This document shows, one piece after another, positions 20,886-31,899 of a stretch of DNA of 64,000 nt. A program made the position numbers and the translations under genes. Below the pieces are notes generated by a model. It saw only the letters and a program-made list of their open reading frames with translations. It did not search any database and was not told the DNA's origin. Each line of letters starts with the position of its first letter. The stretch's first letter is position 1. Source of the DNA: Dromiciops gliroides (Eukaryota; Chordata; Mammalia; Microbiotheria; Microbiotheriidae); assembly GCF_019393635.1 (NCBI RefSeq), contig NC_057861.1, forward strand, positions 541,518,211 to 541,582,210, written 5' to 3'.

Positions 20886-22405
20886 GTGCCTCCTAGAACC
20901 CCCAATGGGCTCTTCTATGGACTATTGACAGTCTATTACAACTACTAAGCCTGATTGGAAATATTAGATCTCATTTGTCAACAACATACATGCAACACCT
21001 ATAGTCAGACCCATCCATGTATACTTTAAGAGGTAATAACGCCTGCATCAAAGAGAAAGTCTATTTGATATGCTCCTGTAATTCCACTCATGTTTGTGGG
21101 GTTTTTTGGAAGATTATTTCATGTTTTCCACTAAAGTCTGGCAGCAAGCTATGGGAGCCTTTTGCAAGATCTTACCCTGATGTATCACCTCCAGCTTCTA
21201 TTAGCCATGACTACCACATAATGTCAACTGGTATATCCATCCCCATGAAGTATCTGCCTGGGCCAAAGAACCAGTGGACCAGTCAGCAACCCCTACCAAT
21301 GTCCCCTAGCATCACTGACTCTCAATGGAAGTAATATTAGATTTCATTATTGACTTGCCTCCATTCTATAGTAGGTGTGATGCCATCGTGCTGAAAATAA
21401 ACATCTTGACCAAGATGGCTCACTTTCTCAAATTCAACAATTAAATTCAACAAACATTCATTGAATGTAGGAGAATTCTTGCCATAGGAGACATTAACTC
21501 ATCTGTTTCTGAAAGAAATTTTTAGCTTCCATGTCCTTCTTTTTCTCATCATTTCCAAAAGGGACCTCCAGTTCATCCTACATTTCTGCAATACTTTATA
21601 GCATTTTTGGTAAAGATCCACCTTTTTCCATGGAAAACAGAGTCCATGAATTGACCCCTAAAATAGCACTTCTGATGCTTTACCTCTCATCATCATCATC
21701 ATAATTAGATTATTCTTTTGCCCAGCACAGAATTTTTGATACAATACTCAGTTCACTCATCAACTATAAACATGACCTTCCATATGACTTATGTTTTTGC
21801 TCCTGCACTCAATGCACACACTGTAAGCCCTGAAGTTAATGACTGCACTGTTCTGGGTGACTTACCATGAGCAGTCAAAGTGGCAAAAATCAGTGGTCCA
21901 ACTGCCATTACATTCCTAGGGAGCCACTGAATGTAGGACCCTAGGGTTGTCTATACATCTACAAAATCTGAACTAGTAAGCCTTCCTGGAAACCGGCTAA
22001 ATTGATGATGGGCACTTTTTCTGTCAGTGAGAAAGCTGCTTCTTCACCAAGTGGTGGGAATTGCCCACCTCAGCTTGTATATATCCTGTACTTACATGAG
22101 TCTTTGTTAAGACTGGCTTGCTTTGATGCTAAGCTACCCCCTCTAAATCCTAGTCCACCATCATCAATAATGTTGTGTGGATAAGAAGAGCTTTCTAGGC
22201 AAAATATATTCAGTTTGCTGAGGTGACTAGGCTGATCCTAATACATAACGAACAGAGAAGGGTATGGTTCTAAGGAAAGGTTATAGAAGCTAGTGCACAA
22301 GTCCTAGAAATGGTAGAGTACTTCCACCAATACCATACTAGAGCCATGGTCCCAAGGTCTGGTGAAGCATTCCCCAGAGAGAGACGCATCTTAAGTAATA
22401 CAACA
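20886..22405 (+). mobile_element. Ty3/Gypsy (chromovirus type, sushi-like) pol fossil
   Basis: Degraded integrase-chromodomain remnant of an LTR retrotransposon; broken, many breaks, no LTR seen. Parts in order: a weak zinc-binding-like stretch about 21,040-21,235; integrase core with LDFIIDLPP at 21,337-21,363, LTKMAHFL at 21,406-21,429 and IISKRDLQFI at 21,548-21,577; C-terminal part about 21,830-22,250; chromodomain-like EGYGSKERL at 22,257-22,283. Order and spacing match Ty3/Gypsy integrases. Likely very old (before the therian radiation or early marsupial). It is not a host gene. Confidence 0.75.
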
Positions 22406-22409
22406 TGTT

Positions 22410-22660
22410 AATTCCCTGACACTCCTTTCCCAATCCTCCTTAATTCTAGTATCTTCCTTCTGAGATTATCTCCAATTTATCCTGTCTATCTTATTTGTAT
22501 ATAGTTGTTTTCTTGTTATCTCCTCCATTAGACTGTGACCTCCCAGAAAGCAACAACTATTTTTCCCTTGTTTTGTATCCCTGGCATTTAGCACAGTGCC
22601 TGGCACGTAGTAGGTGCTTAATAAATACTAGTTGAGTTGACTGGACTGGACTCGACCTGA
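22410..22660 (+). mobile_element. L2 3' end
   Basis: TTAGACTGTGACCTCCCAGA ... CACAGTGCCTGGCACGTAGT; follows the Ty3/Gypsy fossil. Confidence 0.75.
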
Positions 22661-22949
22661 CTCCCTATATTCTGGCTTCCTTGCCTTGGCAGAATCATCT
22701 GGCACTGAACTCTCTGATCAGCACTTGCTCATCTGAGCCCCTGAGATCTCAGTGCCCTGAAACTGTTCCAACAATTGACTCAGCCAAACTTTTCAATTAT
22801 GCCTCTTGTTCTCTTGACTCAGGCCCCATCTCCCTTATTCCAAGAGTGACTTTTCTTCCTAGCCAGGGTTTACTCTAATGACTGACATGTCCCAACCTTT
22901 CCTCAGGCAGGGCAACACAGCACTTTCTATTACCAGACAATGACTTATA

Positions 22950-23190
22950 GTAGACAAAAAGCTACAGTGGAGTGATGGGAACACAAAGATAAATAAGGCA
23001 CAGTCCCTTACTTCAAGAGGCTAATAGTCTATTAGTGTCAATGAGGAATTCACACAGATAAATATAGATAGAATACTATACATGAATAAGAAAAGTACAA
23101 AGTGCTGTAAGCTCAGATAAAAGAGAGAATATTTCTAGCTGAAGAGGAGGATTTATGGAAGAAGTGGCATATGAGCTAGGTCTTTCAAGG
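22950..23190 (+). repeat. Old dispersed repeat (same family)
   Basis: TGGGAACACAAAGATAAATA ... TTCAAGAGGCTAATAGTCTA. Confidence 0.5.
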
Positions 23191-23369
23191 TAGAATACAT
23201 TGTTGATAAGTATAGATATTATTATTATTATTATTATTAACTTCATTTTAAAGAGGGGTAGATGAGGCACAGAGAGATTAATCCCTTATCTGCCAAACTA
23301 TGTTTTAATTTTGGCTTAATTTATGCAATAAAATCAATAGATAAATTTTAAGATCACTTCCAAATGAAG

Positions 23370-23555
23370 AAATGTGGGCACAACAGAAAAGAATTGGATT
23401 AGAGGCAGGGGACTTAGGTTCTAATCCTAGCTCAACTATTTACTACCCATGTGACTTTGAGTTCTTTGGGCCTAGGGTCCTCATCTGTAAAATAAAAGGT
23501 TTGGCTTACACACTCTTTAAGGTACTTTTTAGTTCTGAAGCTCTGATGTTATGAC
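23370..23555 (+). mobile_element. CORE-SINE (MIR group)
   Basis: GGGACTTAGGTTCTAATCCT ... CCTCATCTGTAAAATAAAAG. Confidence 0.6.
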
Positions 23556-23821
23556 AAACAACATGAGCAGAGTTGAATGAGGACATTTCCCCAAGACCCC
23601 AAGAATGAAATTACGCTAAACCTTAATGTCTTTCTCAGATAACTGGGAGATGAAACACAGAAATCAGCACCAAAAAAAAAAAAAAAAACCACCAAAGAAA
23701 GTCATCTAGTTTGAATTCCAGAAGACTTCTAAGTAGAGGATACACAACCTTTGGACCTAGGATCATAACTTAAGAGCTAGAAGTCTAAAGTCATCTTGAA
23801 CTGAGTCTTTGAAATAAGAGC

Positions 23822-24190
23822 CTGCAAAAGAAGTTCGTTTCAAAGAAACCTGGAAAGATTTGTATAAACTGATGAGTGAAGTGAGAGGAGAAGGAGAACA
23901 AATTGTATTATGAAAAGGATTTTATCAAATTGAACAACTTTGAAAGACTTAAGAATTCTGATCAATGCAAGGACCACCTATGATTCCAGAGGAATCATAA
24001 AGAATGCTACCCCTTCCCGAGAGAGGTGACAAACTAAATATACAAAATTAGACACATTTTTGGATATGACCAACATAAGAATTTGTTACAATTTATTACT
24101 GGGGGAAAAAATGTGTAACAAATTCCCACATTGGCCGTGTTCAAAAATGTGTCTCATTTTGCAAAACTTGTAACAAATTCCCTAGAAGGG
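23822..24190. mobile_element. Two L1-like 3' pieces in opposite orientation
   Basis: Plus piece 23822-24093 (ACCTGGAAAGATTTGTATAA ...) meets a minus piece at about 24110-24190; their shared ATTTGTTAC-bearing ends form an inverted repeat. Confidence 0.65.
24042..24162. repeat. Inverted repeat of L1-like ends
   Basis: Arms about 49 bp (24042-24090 and 24114-24162), roughly 80% matched, 23-bp spacer. Confidence 0.75.
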
Positions 24191-24784
24191 TCAATCCTCT
24201 TATTTAGAAATGATCCTTATTCTATATAATGGTATAGTACTTATCCAGTAGCTGCTGGTACCTCCTATAAGTGAAACAAGTGGATTCGATCCACAGGAAT
24301 TAGTTTTCTTTTTAACTTGTGACTTCCTCGCTCTAAATTTCTCCTACAATCTACCTACATTTGTTTAAGGAAATACAAGGTAAATTTACTGTGTTGCTTT
24401 ATTTCAGCACCCAGAGTGGCCTTGCTTCCTCTCTTTATCTCTTAGAGCCCATAGTAAGTGTAAATATACACGAGTAAAATTTTTTAAAAATCTTGTTTAA
24501 ACAGGCACAAAACAAGCAACCTAGCATTTGATTGAAATAGACATTATAATAATCATACCCATTCTTCCATTTGGCAAGGGATGCTTTTTTTTTTTTTCTC
24601 CTGGGTAAGGAGGAGAAAGTGCTGGTTTTATTTCCTTATAGATAGATCACTACAAGCCCTGAGTAAACAGAATGGTTAAAAGAAAACAGCAAGAATAACA
24701 AACAAATTGTGGGCTGGCAAAGCTTGAATAGTTGTTTTTGAGGCTGAACATAGAGTTGGAAGGGGCCTTTGAGGTAATGGAGTC
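24190..24784. other. Unassigned, AT-rich
   Basis: No feature beyond a CR1-like tail near 24,745-24,783. Confidence 0.5.
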
Positions 24785-24910
24785 CAGAGGTGTCAAACTC
24801 AAATTGAAAGGGGGAGGGCTGGTACTAAACCACACATAAGGATCTTTGCAGGCTGCACATTGACTTAGTTATAAAATTCAATATTATCTGTTTTATTGTA
24901 TGTAGAACAG
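24785..24910. mobile_element. hAT-like fossil, one end
   Basis: CAGAGGTGTCAAACTC terminus and GGCTGCACATTGACTTAG body; right end lost. Confidence 0.6.
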
Positions 24911-24934
24911 GAATATTGGCTAAGGTTAAAATAT

Positions 24935-25070
24935 TGAAGCTTAATGTAGCTGACATTTACACAACAATTCTACAAAGGTTTTAGTACAAGTAAGTAGTCA
25001 GTAATATTATCCCTAAGTTACATATGAGGAAACTGAGACTCAAAACCAGTTTGTGTGATTTGATGGGGTT
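24935..25070 (-). mobile_element. CORE-SINE fragment
   Basis: GCTGACATTTACACAACAAT ... ATGAGGAAACTGAGACTCAA. Confidence 0.6.
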
Positions 25071-25178
25071 GCCAGGGGAGATTGGGTCTCCCTGTTTCCA
25101 TGTTGTTGTTCAGTTGTTTCAGTCATATCCAACTCTTTGTGACCCCATTTGGGATTGGTTTTCTTAACAAAGATACTG

Positions 25179-25260
25179 AGCCATTCCATTAGGGAATGGC
25201 CCATTCTCACAAGAATGTAAATAAAGACCTTTGACAATTCTCCAAAAAAACAAACAAACA
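25179..25260 (+). mobile_element. Tiny retro-insert with AATAAA and poly(A)
   Basis: 82 bp flanked by AACAAAGATACTG (25166-25178 and 25261-25273). AATAAA at 25220-25225 and an A-rich tail from 25244, as in the 3' end of a polyadenylated RNA. Source transcript unknown. Confidence 0.7.
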
Positions 25261-25275
25261 AACAAAGATACTGGA

Positions 25276-25419
25276 GGGGGCAGCTAGGTGGTGCAATGGA
25301 TAAAGCACCAGCCCTAGATTCAGGAGGACCTGAGTTTAAATATGGCCTTAGACACTTGACACTTACTAGCTGTGTAACCCTGGGCAAGTCACTTAACCCC
25401 AATTGCCTCAAAAAACAAA
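25276..25419 (+). mobile_element. Short tRNA-SINE inside a Mar-1 SINE
   Basis: Duplication AAAGATACTGGA at 25264-25275 and 25420-25431, at the same target already used by the 82-bp insert just before it. Confidence 0.92.
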
Positions 25420-25768
25420 AAAGATACTGGAATAGTTTGCCATTTCCTTCTCCAGCTCATTTTACAGATGAGAAAATGGAAGCAAACAGAGTACAATGAC
25501 TTGGCCAGGGTCCCATACCTAGTAAGTGTCTGAGGCCAGATTTGAACTTAGGAAGATGAATCTTCCTGACCTCAGGCCCAGCACCCTATGCACTAGGGTG
25601 CCACATAGCTGCTGTCTGCAGGTCACAGCCAAATTCTAGTTTTTTATCTCCATGTTAGCTTTGAGTCACTTGGTTTCCAACCTAGGCCAATTCACCCCCA
25701 TCAGTCAGCCTGTACCCCACCACCACCATATTAGTGCTGCATTTAATGTGGGCACCCAATTAGATTTA

Positions 25769-25933
25769 TTTTTTATTTATTTTCTTTTTTTATTATTTTT
25801 TTGTGGGGCAATGGGGGTTAAGTGACTTGTCCAGGGTCACACAACTAGTGTCAAGTTTCTGAAGCCGGATTCGAACTCAGGTACTCCTGAATCCAGGGCC
25901 TGTGCTTTATCCACTGTGCCACCTAGCTGCCCC
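25769..25933 (-). mobile_element. Short tRNA-SINE
   Basis: Perfect 16-bp duplication CACCCAATTAGATTTA at 25753-25768 and 25934-25949. Confidence 0.95.
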
Positions 25934-26039
25934 CACCCAATTAGATTTAGCTCAGAACTCCCAAACTCAATCAACCCACCAGTCTCAGTCTCCTCTAGTA
26001 GCAGAATTACAAGGGCATGACACCACACCCCTTGCAGTC

Positions 26040-26245
26040 AGAGAGATTAAAAAGACTTTTGCCCATGATCACATAGCTAGTAAGTAATCAGACTTGGGAT
26101 TTGAACTCAGGTGCCTTTTAATGCCAAATCACATGCTCACTGCATGCTGAACCACTCTCCATTTGAAATCAGAAGACTTACATTTCAGTTCTGTCTGTGT
26201 TCCTAATTATCTATGTTCCCTTGGGCAAGACACTTCATAGGTAAA
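26040..26245. mobile_element. CORE-SINE pair (minus, then plus)
   Basis: CACATAGCTAGTAAGTAATC minus to 26160; CCCTTGGGCAAGACACTTC plus after it. Confidence 0.55.
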
Positions 26246-26511
26246 AAGACTTTCCTTCTCTTCCTCTCCCTTCAATGATCCTATAAACCTACCATTATAA
26301 TGGACACATCACACAGGAAAATAAAGCCTAGACTTCAGAGAACATCCTAATGAACATTTTGGGGCACAATAAATCTGCATTAGCAGAGAATTTAACAACC
26401 AAAAAGCTCAAATGACTGTTGTTTTTTTCTGAGAATTGATGCTGACTTTAGCCCAACTTTATCCAGAAGTGGTCCTAATCATCAGAGATTCAATTTTTGT
26501 TCTGTTCAGTG

Positions 26512-26885
26512 CCAACCCCTCTTAATTCTAGCACCTTCCCTCTGTTAATCATTTCCTCTTTTTCCTGTATATAGTTCATTTGCACATACTTGTTTGCTTA
26601 TTGTCCTCCCTCCCATTATATTGTGAGCTCATTGAGAGCAAGGAGTGTCTTTTGCCTCCTTTTGTAATTATTTTTTTGCTGGGCAATGAGGATTAAGTGA
26701 CTTGCCTAGGGTCACACAGCTAGTAAATGTCAAGTGTCTGAGGCTGGATTTGAACTCAGGTCCTCCTGAATCCAGGGCTGGTGCTTTATACACTGCACCA
26801 CCTAACTGCCCCCCCCTTTTGTTTTCTTGGAGCTTAGCACAGTGGCTGGTACATAATAAATGTTGATGTGTTGATTGATTGCAGT
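26512..26885 (+). mobile_element. L2 3' end, split by a SINE
   Basis: TTGTGAGCTCATTGAGAGCA before and AGCACAGTGGCTGGTACATA after the insertion. Confidence 0.75.
26667..26812 (-). mobile_element. Short tRNA-SINE splitting an L2
   Basis: Sits between CCTCCTTTTG and CCCCCCTTTTG; L2 resumes directly after. Confidence 0.9.
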
Positions 26886-26944
26886 TTTAGAGCTATTTGT
26901 ATTTTTTTTCTCATTCCAGTTTGTTGAACTGCTGACACTTAGGA

Positions 26945-27185
26945 GGCATAATGCTTGGATCACTGGGCAAAGAGTAAGGAAAACCTGAGTTCCAATTTAG
27001 CCTCAGACACTTACTAGCTATGTGATCCTGGACAAGTCACTTAATCTCTATCTGGCTCAGTTTCCTCATTTGTAAAATGGGGGTAATGATAGCACCTAAT
27101 TCACAGTGTTGTTGTGAGGTTCAGATGAGATAATATTTTCAAAGCACCTTACAAATCTTAAAACACTATGTAAAAGTTAGCCATA
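26945..27185 (+). mobile_element. CORE-SINE (MIR/MON group), full length
   Basis: Head to tail: TTAGCCTCAGACACTTACTA, CATTTGTAAAATGGGGGTAA, GTTGTTGTGAGGTTCAGATG, ACACTATGTAAAAGTTAGCC. Confidence 0.8.
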
Positions 27186-27269
27186 TGTCCGCCTTCACCC
27201 ATCTCTCACCCGTGGTTCCAAGAAGCTATAGTATATGTAGAAACCACAGCCCAGTAAACTATTTGGGCA

Positions 27270-27827
27270 TATGGACTGTTGAAATATTAAAATATAGTTT
27301 TGGTATCTTCCTGTCTCCTACAAAGAGATTGAAGAAATTAATCTCCTACTAACCAGAACAGAGAACATATCTCCTACAAGATAAAACAGATCAGAGACAG
27401 ACAGAAAAAAAACATAATACCAATTTAATTTTGTCCCAAGAAGAAATATATAACATGATCATGTGGAGACTCCCTTCCTAAGAAGAGAGCTCAAGGGACT
27501 CCCCATTTCTGAGGGTATATAGGGGAGATTTTTGTCCATGGGTTACAGAGTGTTATCAATCTCAGTAATATGATACAGAAACAAAGGCAGTTTAACAATT
27601 TTAGTTATAACAAGTATGGAGGAAATACCAAAGCATCATGATAAGATTACAGGATTCCAAAAAAAGGGTTTGGCAATGATGAGGACACCCAGATTTCCCC
27701 ATAAAATAGGGACTTACTATTCTGAGGAAAGAAGTCACCAGGTAGGGACTTTTATCATCTGACTATCTGGGTTCAGTTTGGAGCTCAGTTGAAGGATATT
27801 TTGCTCCTATTAACCCAGGGTTTCATA
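27270..27827 (-). mobile_element. Candidate solo LTR fossil, about 555 bp
   Basis: Bounded by TG...CA, with a TATATA box near 27,518 and three CTCCTAC-like repeats in the likely U5 part on the minus strand. No flanking duplication or coding part seen. Confidence 0.4.
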
Positions 27828-27843
27828 AAATAATACTTTTGGA

Positions 27844-28004
27844 GGAGCAACTAGGTGGCGCAGTGGATAGAGCACCAGCCCTGGAGTCAACAGGACCTGA
27901 GTTCAAATTTGGCCTTAGACACTTGACACTTACTAGCTGTGTGATTCTGGACAAGTCACTTAACACCAACTGCCTTACCCCCCCAAAAAAAAAAAAAAAA
28001 AAAC
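27844..28004 (+). mobile_element. Short tRNA-SINE
   Basis: CTTTTGGA at 27836-27843 and 28005-28012; long poly(A). Confidence 0.9.
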
Positions 28005-28069
28005 CTTTTGGATAGTAAGGCATCTCCATCAAATCCAGGTGATCCATATATTCATATTAATAAGACTAA

Positions 28070-28445
28070 ACCAGATTAAGGGTGACTGACAGGCCTCAAA
28101 CCTGTTGGTGAGTTAGGGGAATGTCTATCACAAGTATGGGAAGACTTTCTCCAGTGAAGTGGATGGATGAGAACAATTTGTTCTAAGAGCCATGAAGATG
28201 CTCGAAGCAGGCCCTGTAGAGAACTTAGAGCTTGGTCAGACATCAAAGACACCAAGATCATCCAGTGCATTGTGGGCCTTTGCCAGTTGTCTTGACTTTT
28301 GTCTTGCCACTGGACTTCAATGATTGTGTAAGAGAGAGTGAGACTAACAACGTTATGCAACTCTGCCTCACTCCAAGCCACACCCAAGTTAAGACATCAC
28401 CCGTGATGTCACTGATGCTCTTTGAAAACAAAGGACAAACAACGG
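28070..28445 (+). mobile_element. RTE-tailed SINE (MAR4-like)
   Basis: About 375 bp in the same orientation as its tail GTGATGTCACTGATGCTC and AAAGGACAAACAAC; the body matches the longer minus copy at 60470-60975. Confidence 0.75.
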
Positions 28446-28454
28446 CACAATGAT

Positions 28455-28668
28455 TTTGCAGCTAGGTGGCACGGGACATAAAGTGCTGGACTAAGAAGTC
28501 AGTAAGACTCATCTCCCTGAGTTCAAATCCAGCCTCATACATTTATTAGTTGTAGGACCCTGGGCAAGTCACTTAACCCAGTTTCCTTTTCTGTAAAATA
28601 AACTGGAGAAAGAAATGGCCAAGAAAACTCCCACTGAGGTCACAACTGAAAACAACTAACCAACAACA
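28455..28668 (+). mobile_element. Mar-1 type SINE
   Basis: Follows the RTE-tailed SINE directly; ends GGTCACAACTGAAAACAACT. Confidence 0.8.
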
Positions 28669-28669
28669 A

Positions 28670-29205
28670 ATAATTATTTTCAAGGTTTAGAAAACATTTC
28701 ACCTATATTGTCATTTGATTCTCATTGTGAGGTAGGAGCTATAGGCAACATAGGATCATAGATTTAGAGCTAGAAGGTACCTTAATGACCAACAAATTTA
28801 ATCCCTCATTTTATAGATGAGGGAAGTGAGGCACAGAGAAGTTAAGTAACTTGCACAGGGTCACATAACTGGTGAACATCTGAGGTTAGAATTGAACTCT
28901 AGTCTTTCCGACTCCAAATCCAGGGCTCTATCTAAAACACCATGTAGAAGTTGCACCCACATTTTACAGATGAAGAACCTGAAACTCAGAGAAATTAGGA
29001 CTTGCCTATGTTTGCTAATCAGCTAATCAGTCCCAGAAATGAGAATCAAAACCAGATCCTTCCCAACTCCTAGTCTACCATATTACACTAACTCCCCGGG
29101 GGAAAAGAAAGAAGGAAACAACCATTTATTAAATAATTACTATGGAACAGACACTGTGTTAAACATTTTATAAGTATTATCTTCATACCATCCCTCTGCT
29201 GGATA
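28670..29205 (-). mobile_element. Cluster of four CORE-SINE pieces, all minus
   Basis: 28670-28745, 28748-28945 (GATCATAGATTTAGAGCTAG), 28946-29098 and 29120-29205. Confidence 0.6.
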
Positions 29206-30059
29206 AATGAGGCTTTACTGTTTGCCCAGCTTGGCCATCCATCAAAATCTAAAGAGAGAATAAGTTGGGGTGGTGATTAAAGGGTAACCTAGGATTTGGC
29301 TTCTTTCAGACTCTGAAATGAAGGACATAAAGCACAGCAAGCTTATTAGATTGATGTAAATGTTTCTAGTATGTTCTTCTATGATGGGAAAGCCCCCATC
29401 AGAGAGGACCTATAGCAGCATAAAACCATAATGATCCTATAAAGAGCCTAGGGCTATGATAGATATAATATAGTCCCTTTTAAGCCAGTCATTAGACTGG
29501 TTACACTTAGGCAGAGCTGAGTTATATCACTGAGGAACATTTTGGCCAAATGACTTGGATTTCATTGCTTTAATGTGGAGTAGATGGGAATTTTCTCCAT
29601 TACTTAGAAATGACACATCAATGACTTTGGTATCTTTCCGATTAGAAAAGTAACTTCTGTGAACTTCTTATTCAATAAATCTCTCAGTCCCTTATACTGG
29701 GCAGATCTGAGTAGTTTTGTTGTGTTTTTTTTTTCAGGGTTTTGTTGGGTTATTAACCACCACAGAGGTTCAAGGGAGTCAGTTCCATGTAGATTGTTCA
29801 GTTTCTCTCTAATATAGACTCCAAAGGCCCCCAGGCAAGAAACCCTGGCTAATTACATTTGCTGTCCAACACCTAATAGACTATTGATGTTCGATTCTTG
29901 TCAAATAAAAATAATTCGACAACACTGAATTTTTGTTCCAGAAAACTTAAATGACCCAATATTTTGTTTAGTAGATGTTAGTGTGCTTTTCATAGCATAT
30001 CTCTCAAGGAAAACAAAAATGTGAAAGTAATTTGTCCCAAAGTTCTACTTATTTTCTGA
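29206..30059. other. Unassigned, repeat-poor
   Basis: Nothing recognised; could hold conserved noncoding DNA. Confidence 0.5.
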
Positions 30060-31865
30060 TTAAATCACAAATTCACACAGCTGCCAGAGTGATTTTCCTA
30101 AAGCTCAGGTCTGACCTTCTCAATAAACTTCAATGGCTCCCTATTGCCACTAAGAAAAAACTCCTTTGTTTAGCAATTCAAGTCCTTTGCCACCTAGTCC
30201 CAACCTACCTTTCCAGCCTTATTATATGTTCAAACTGTCTTCCATACGCCTCACACACATCACTTCATTTCCGCTCTCCATGCCTTTGCACTGGCTGTAC
30301 CTAAGACAGTACCTGACAAATAGCAGGTTCTTAATAAATACTTATTGGCTAATTGATTGATCTTGTGTTATACTCCATCTCCTGCCCTATGCCTTTACAT
30401 AGGCAATTATCACCCATGCCTGAATTGCACTATCTATTCATTTGAATGTCTCAGAATCCTTTGTTGATTTCAAAACTCAGAAGATGCCCCCAGCCCCCAA
30501 TATGGAACTGATCCCACCAACTGCTAGAACTTCCCCTTGAACCACTTTAATTTCCCCTCTTCCTCTCCTCCCACTGTGTATTTTGTATATATATTGTCTC
30601 AAATGTGTGTATGTTGTCTGCCTTGATGGAATAAAGATTCCTTGGGGCAGAAATAATTTCATCCTTGTATTTGTATCCCAGGACCTAGAAAAGTACCTGG
30701 AACATAGTAGGAGCTTAATGTTGTCAGATGTCTTCTATGAGAACAAACACATCATCAAGGTCAGATGCTGTACCCAAGGTAAATTATTTAACTTGAAAAG
30801 GCTACAAGCCAAGACGGAAGTAGAGAGACAGTTAGTGCATGTTTTTTTGTTTGCAGATGATTGTGCACTCAGTGAAGTCTCTGAAGCTGAGATGCAACAA
30901 AATATGGATCAATTTTCTGTTGCTTGTGCTAATATTACACAAAGAAACACAGGTTCCCCACTAGCCAGCACCACACCATTCATACATGGAACCATCAGTG
31001 ACAGCAAATGGGAAAGTTTTGAATACTGCAGATAAGTTCATTTACCTTGGCAGTATATTTTCCAAGGATGCACACATCAATGATGAGGTTGACACAGGCA
31101 TTACCAGAGCTAGCTCAGTGTTTGGGAGACTCCAAGGAAAGTGTGGAAGAGAAGAGGTATTAGACTAACTATGAAACTGAGGGTCTACGGAGCCATTGTG
31201 CCGACCTCACTTGTATGCCTGTGCAACCTGGACAGTGTACCAACACCATGCCAGGAAACTGAATTGCTTCCACTTGAATTGTCTTAGGAAGATTCTGAAA
31301 ACCACCTGGCAGGATAAGGTACTAGACACTGAGGTTCCTTCTCAAATTAAACTGCCCAGCATTCAAACACTACTGCAGGGAGCGCAACTCCAATGGGCTG
31401 GTCAAATGCCAAGCAGACTATTTTACAGTGAACTCACATGAAGCAATTGTTCACATGGTGGTCAGGAGAGACAATACAAGGACATTCCTAAGGTGTCTCT
31501 GAAGAACTTTGGAATTGATTGTGACATGGAAGACACTGGCAAAGGACTGTGCAGCATGCCATACCCTGATCAGAGAGTATCTGAGATCTGCTATCTGCTA
31601 TCTGAGCAAAGCAGAAATGAAGTAGCTTAAAAGAAACATAAGATGAGCAAATTTAGAGAATACACCCCAAATGTTCATGTGGATTATTTGTGCCTGACCT
31701 GTGGTAGAGAATTCTGAGCTTGTATTGATCTGATCAGCCACAGTCGGACATTTGTAACTTGATTCTAACATAGTGATGTCATTTTGGTCCTCTTCGAGAA
31801 TGAAGGACAACAACCACCAGGTGCTTAATAAATGCTCCTTGATCGATTGATCGATTCTCTCTCCA
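30060..31865 (+). mobile_element. L2, longest copy, with an RTE LINE inside
   Basis: CTGCCAGAGTGATTTTCCTA through CATAGTAGGAGCTTAATG (30,719), interrupted by the RTE element, then GTGCTTAATAAATGCTCC and a (GATC/GATT) tail at 31,822-31,858. Confidence 0.72.
30722..31820 (+). mobile_element. RTE-type LINE, 5'-truncated, with reverse transcriptase remnant
   Basis: Non-LTR reverse transcriptase C-terminal half: RT active-site box FADDCAL at about 30,850-30,870, then DKFIYLGSIF, CATWTVYQHHARKLN, CLRKIL, QLQWAGQMP and a C-terminal CLTCGREF zinc-finger remnant. Several frame changes and stops, so dead. The 3' tail (GTGATGTCATTTTGGTCCTC, about 31,772-31,791) is shared with the SINEs at 8005, 28070 and 60470. 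It sits in the tail of an L2 with an imperfect repeat AGGAGCTTAAT/AGGTGCTTAAT at its ends. Clade RTE is my best call; other clades possible. Confidence 0.75.
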
Positions 31866-31899
31866 GGCAAATCATCTACTTGCTTTCCCAGAACGATCC

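Larger units (their letters stand above)
25099..25615 (-). mobile_element. Mar-1 type SINE with two insertions
   Basis: Split after ACAAAGATACTG by an 82-bp insert (25179-25260) and then by a short SINE (25276-25419); resumes at 25432. Confidence 0.88.

Noticed and set aside
30583-31035. 150-codon ORF as a possible host gene
   Set aside because: It fuses an L2 tail with the RT part of a dead RTE LINE.
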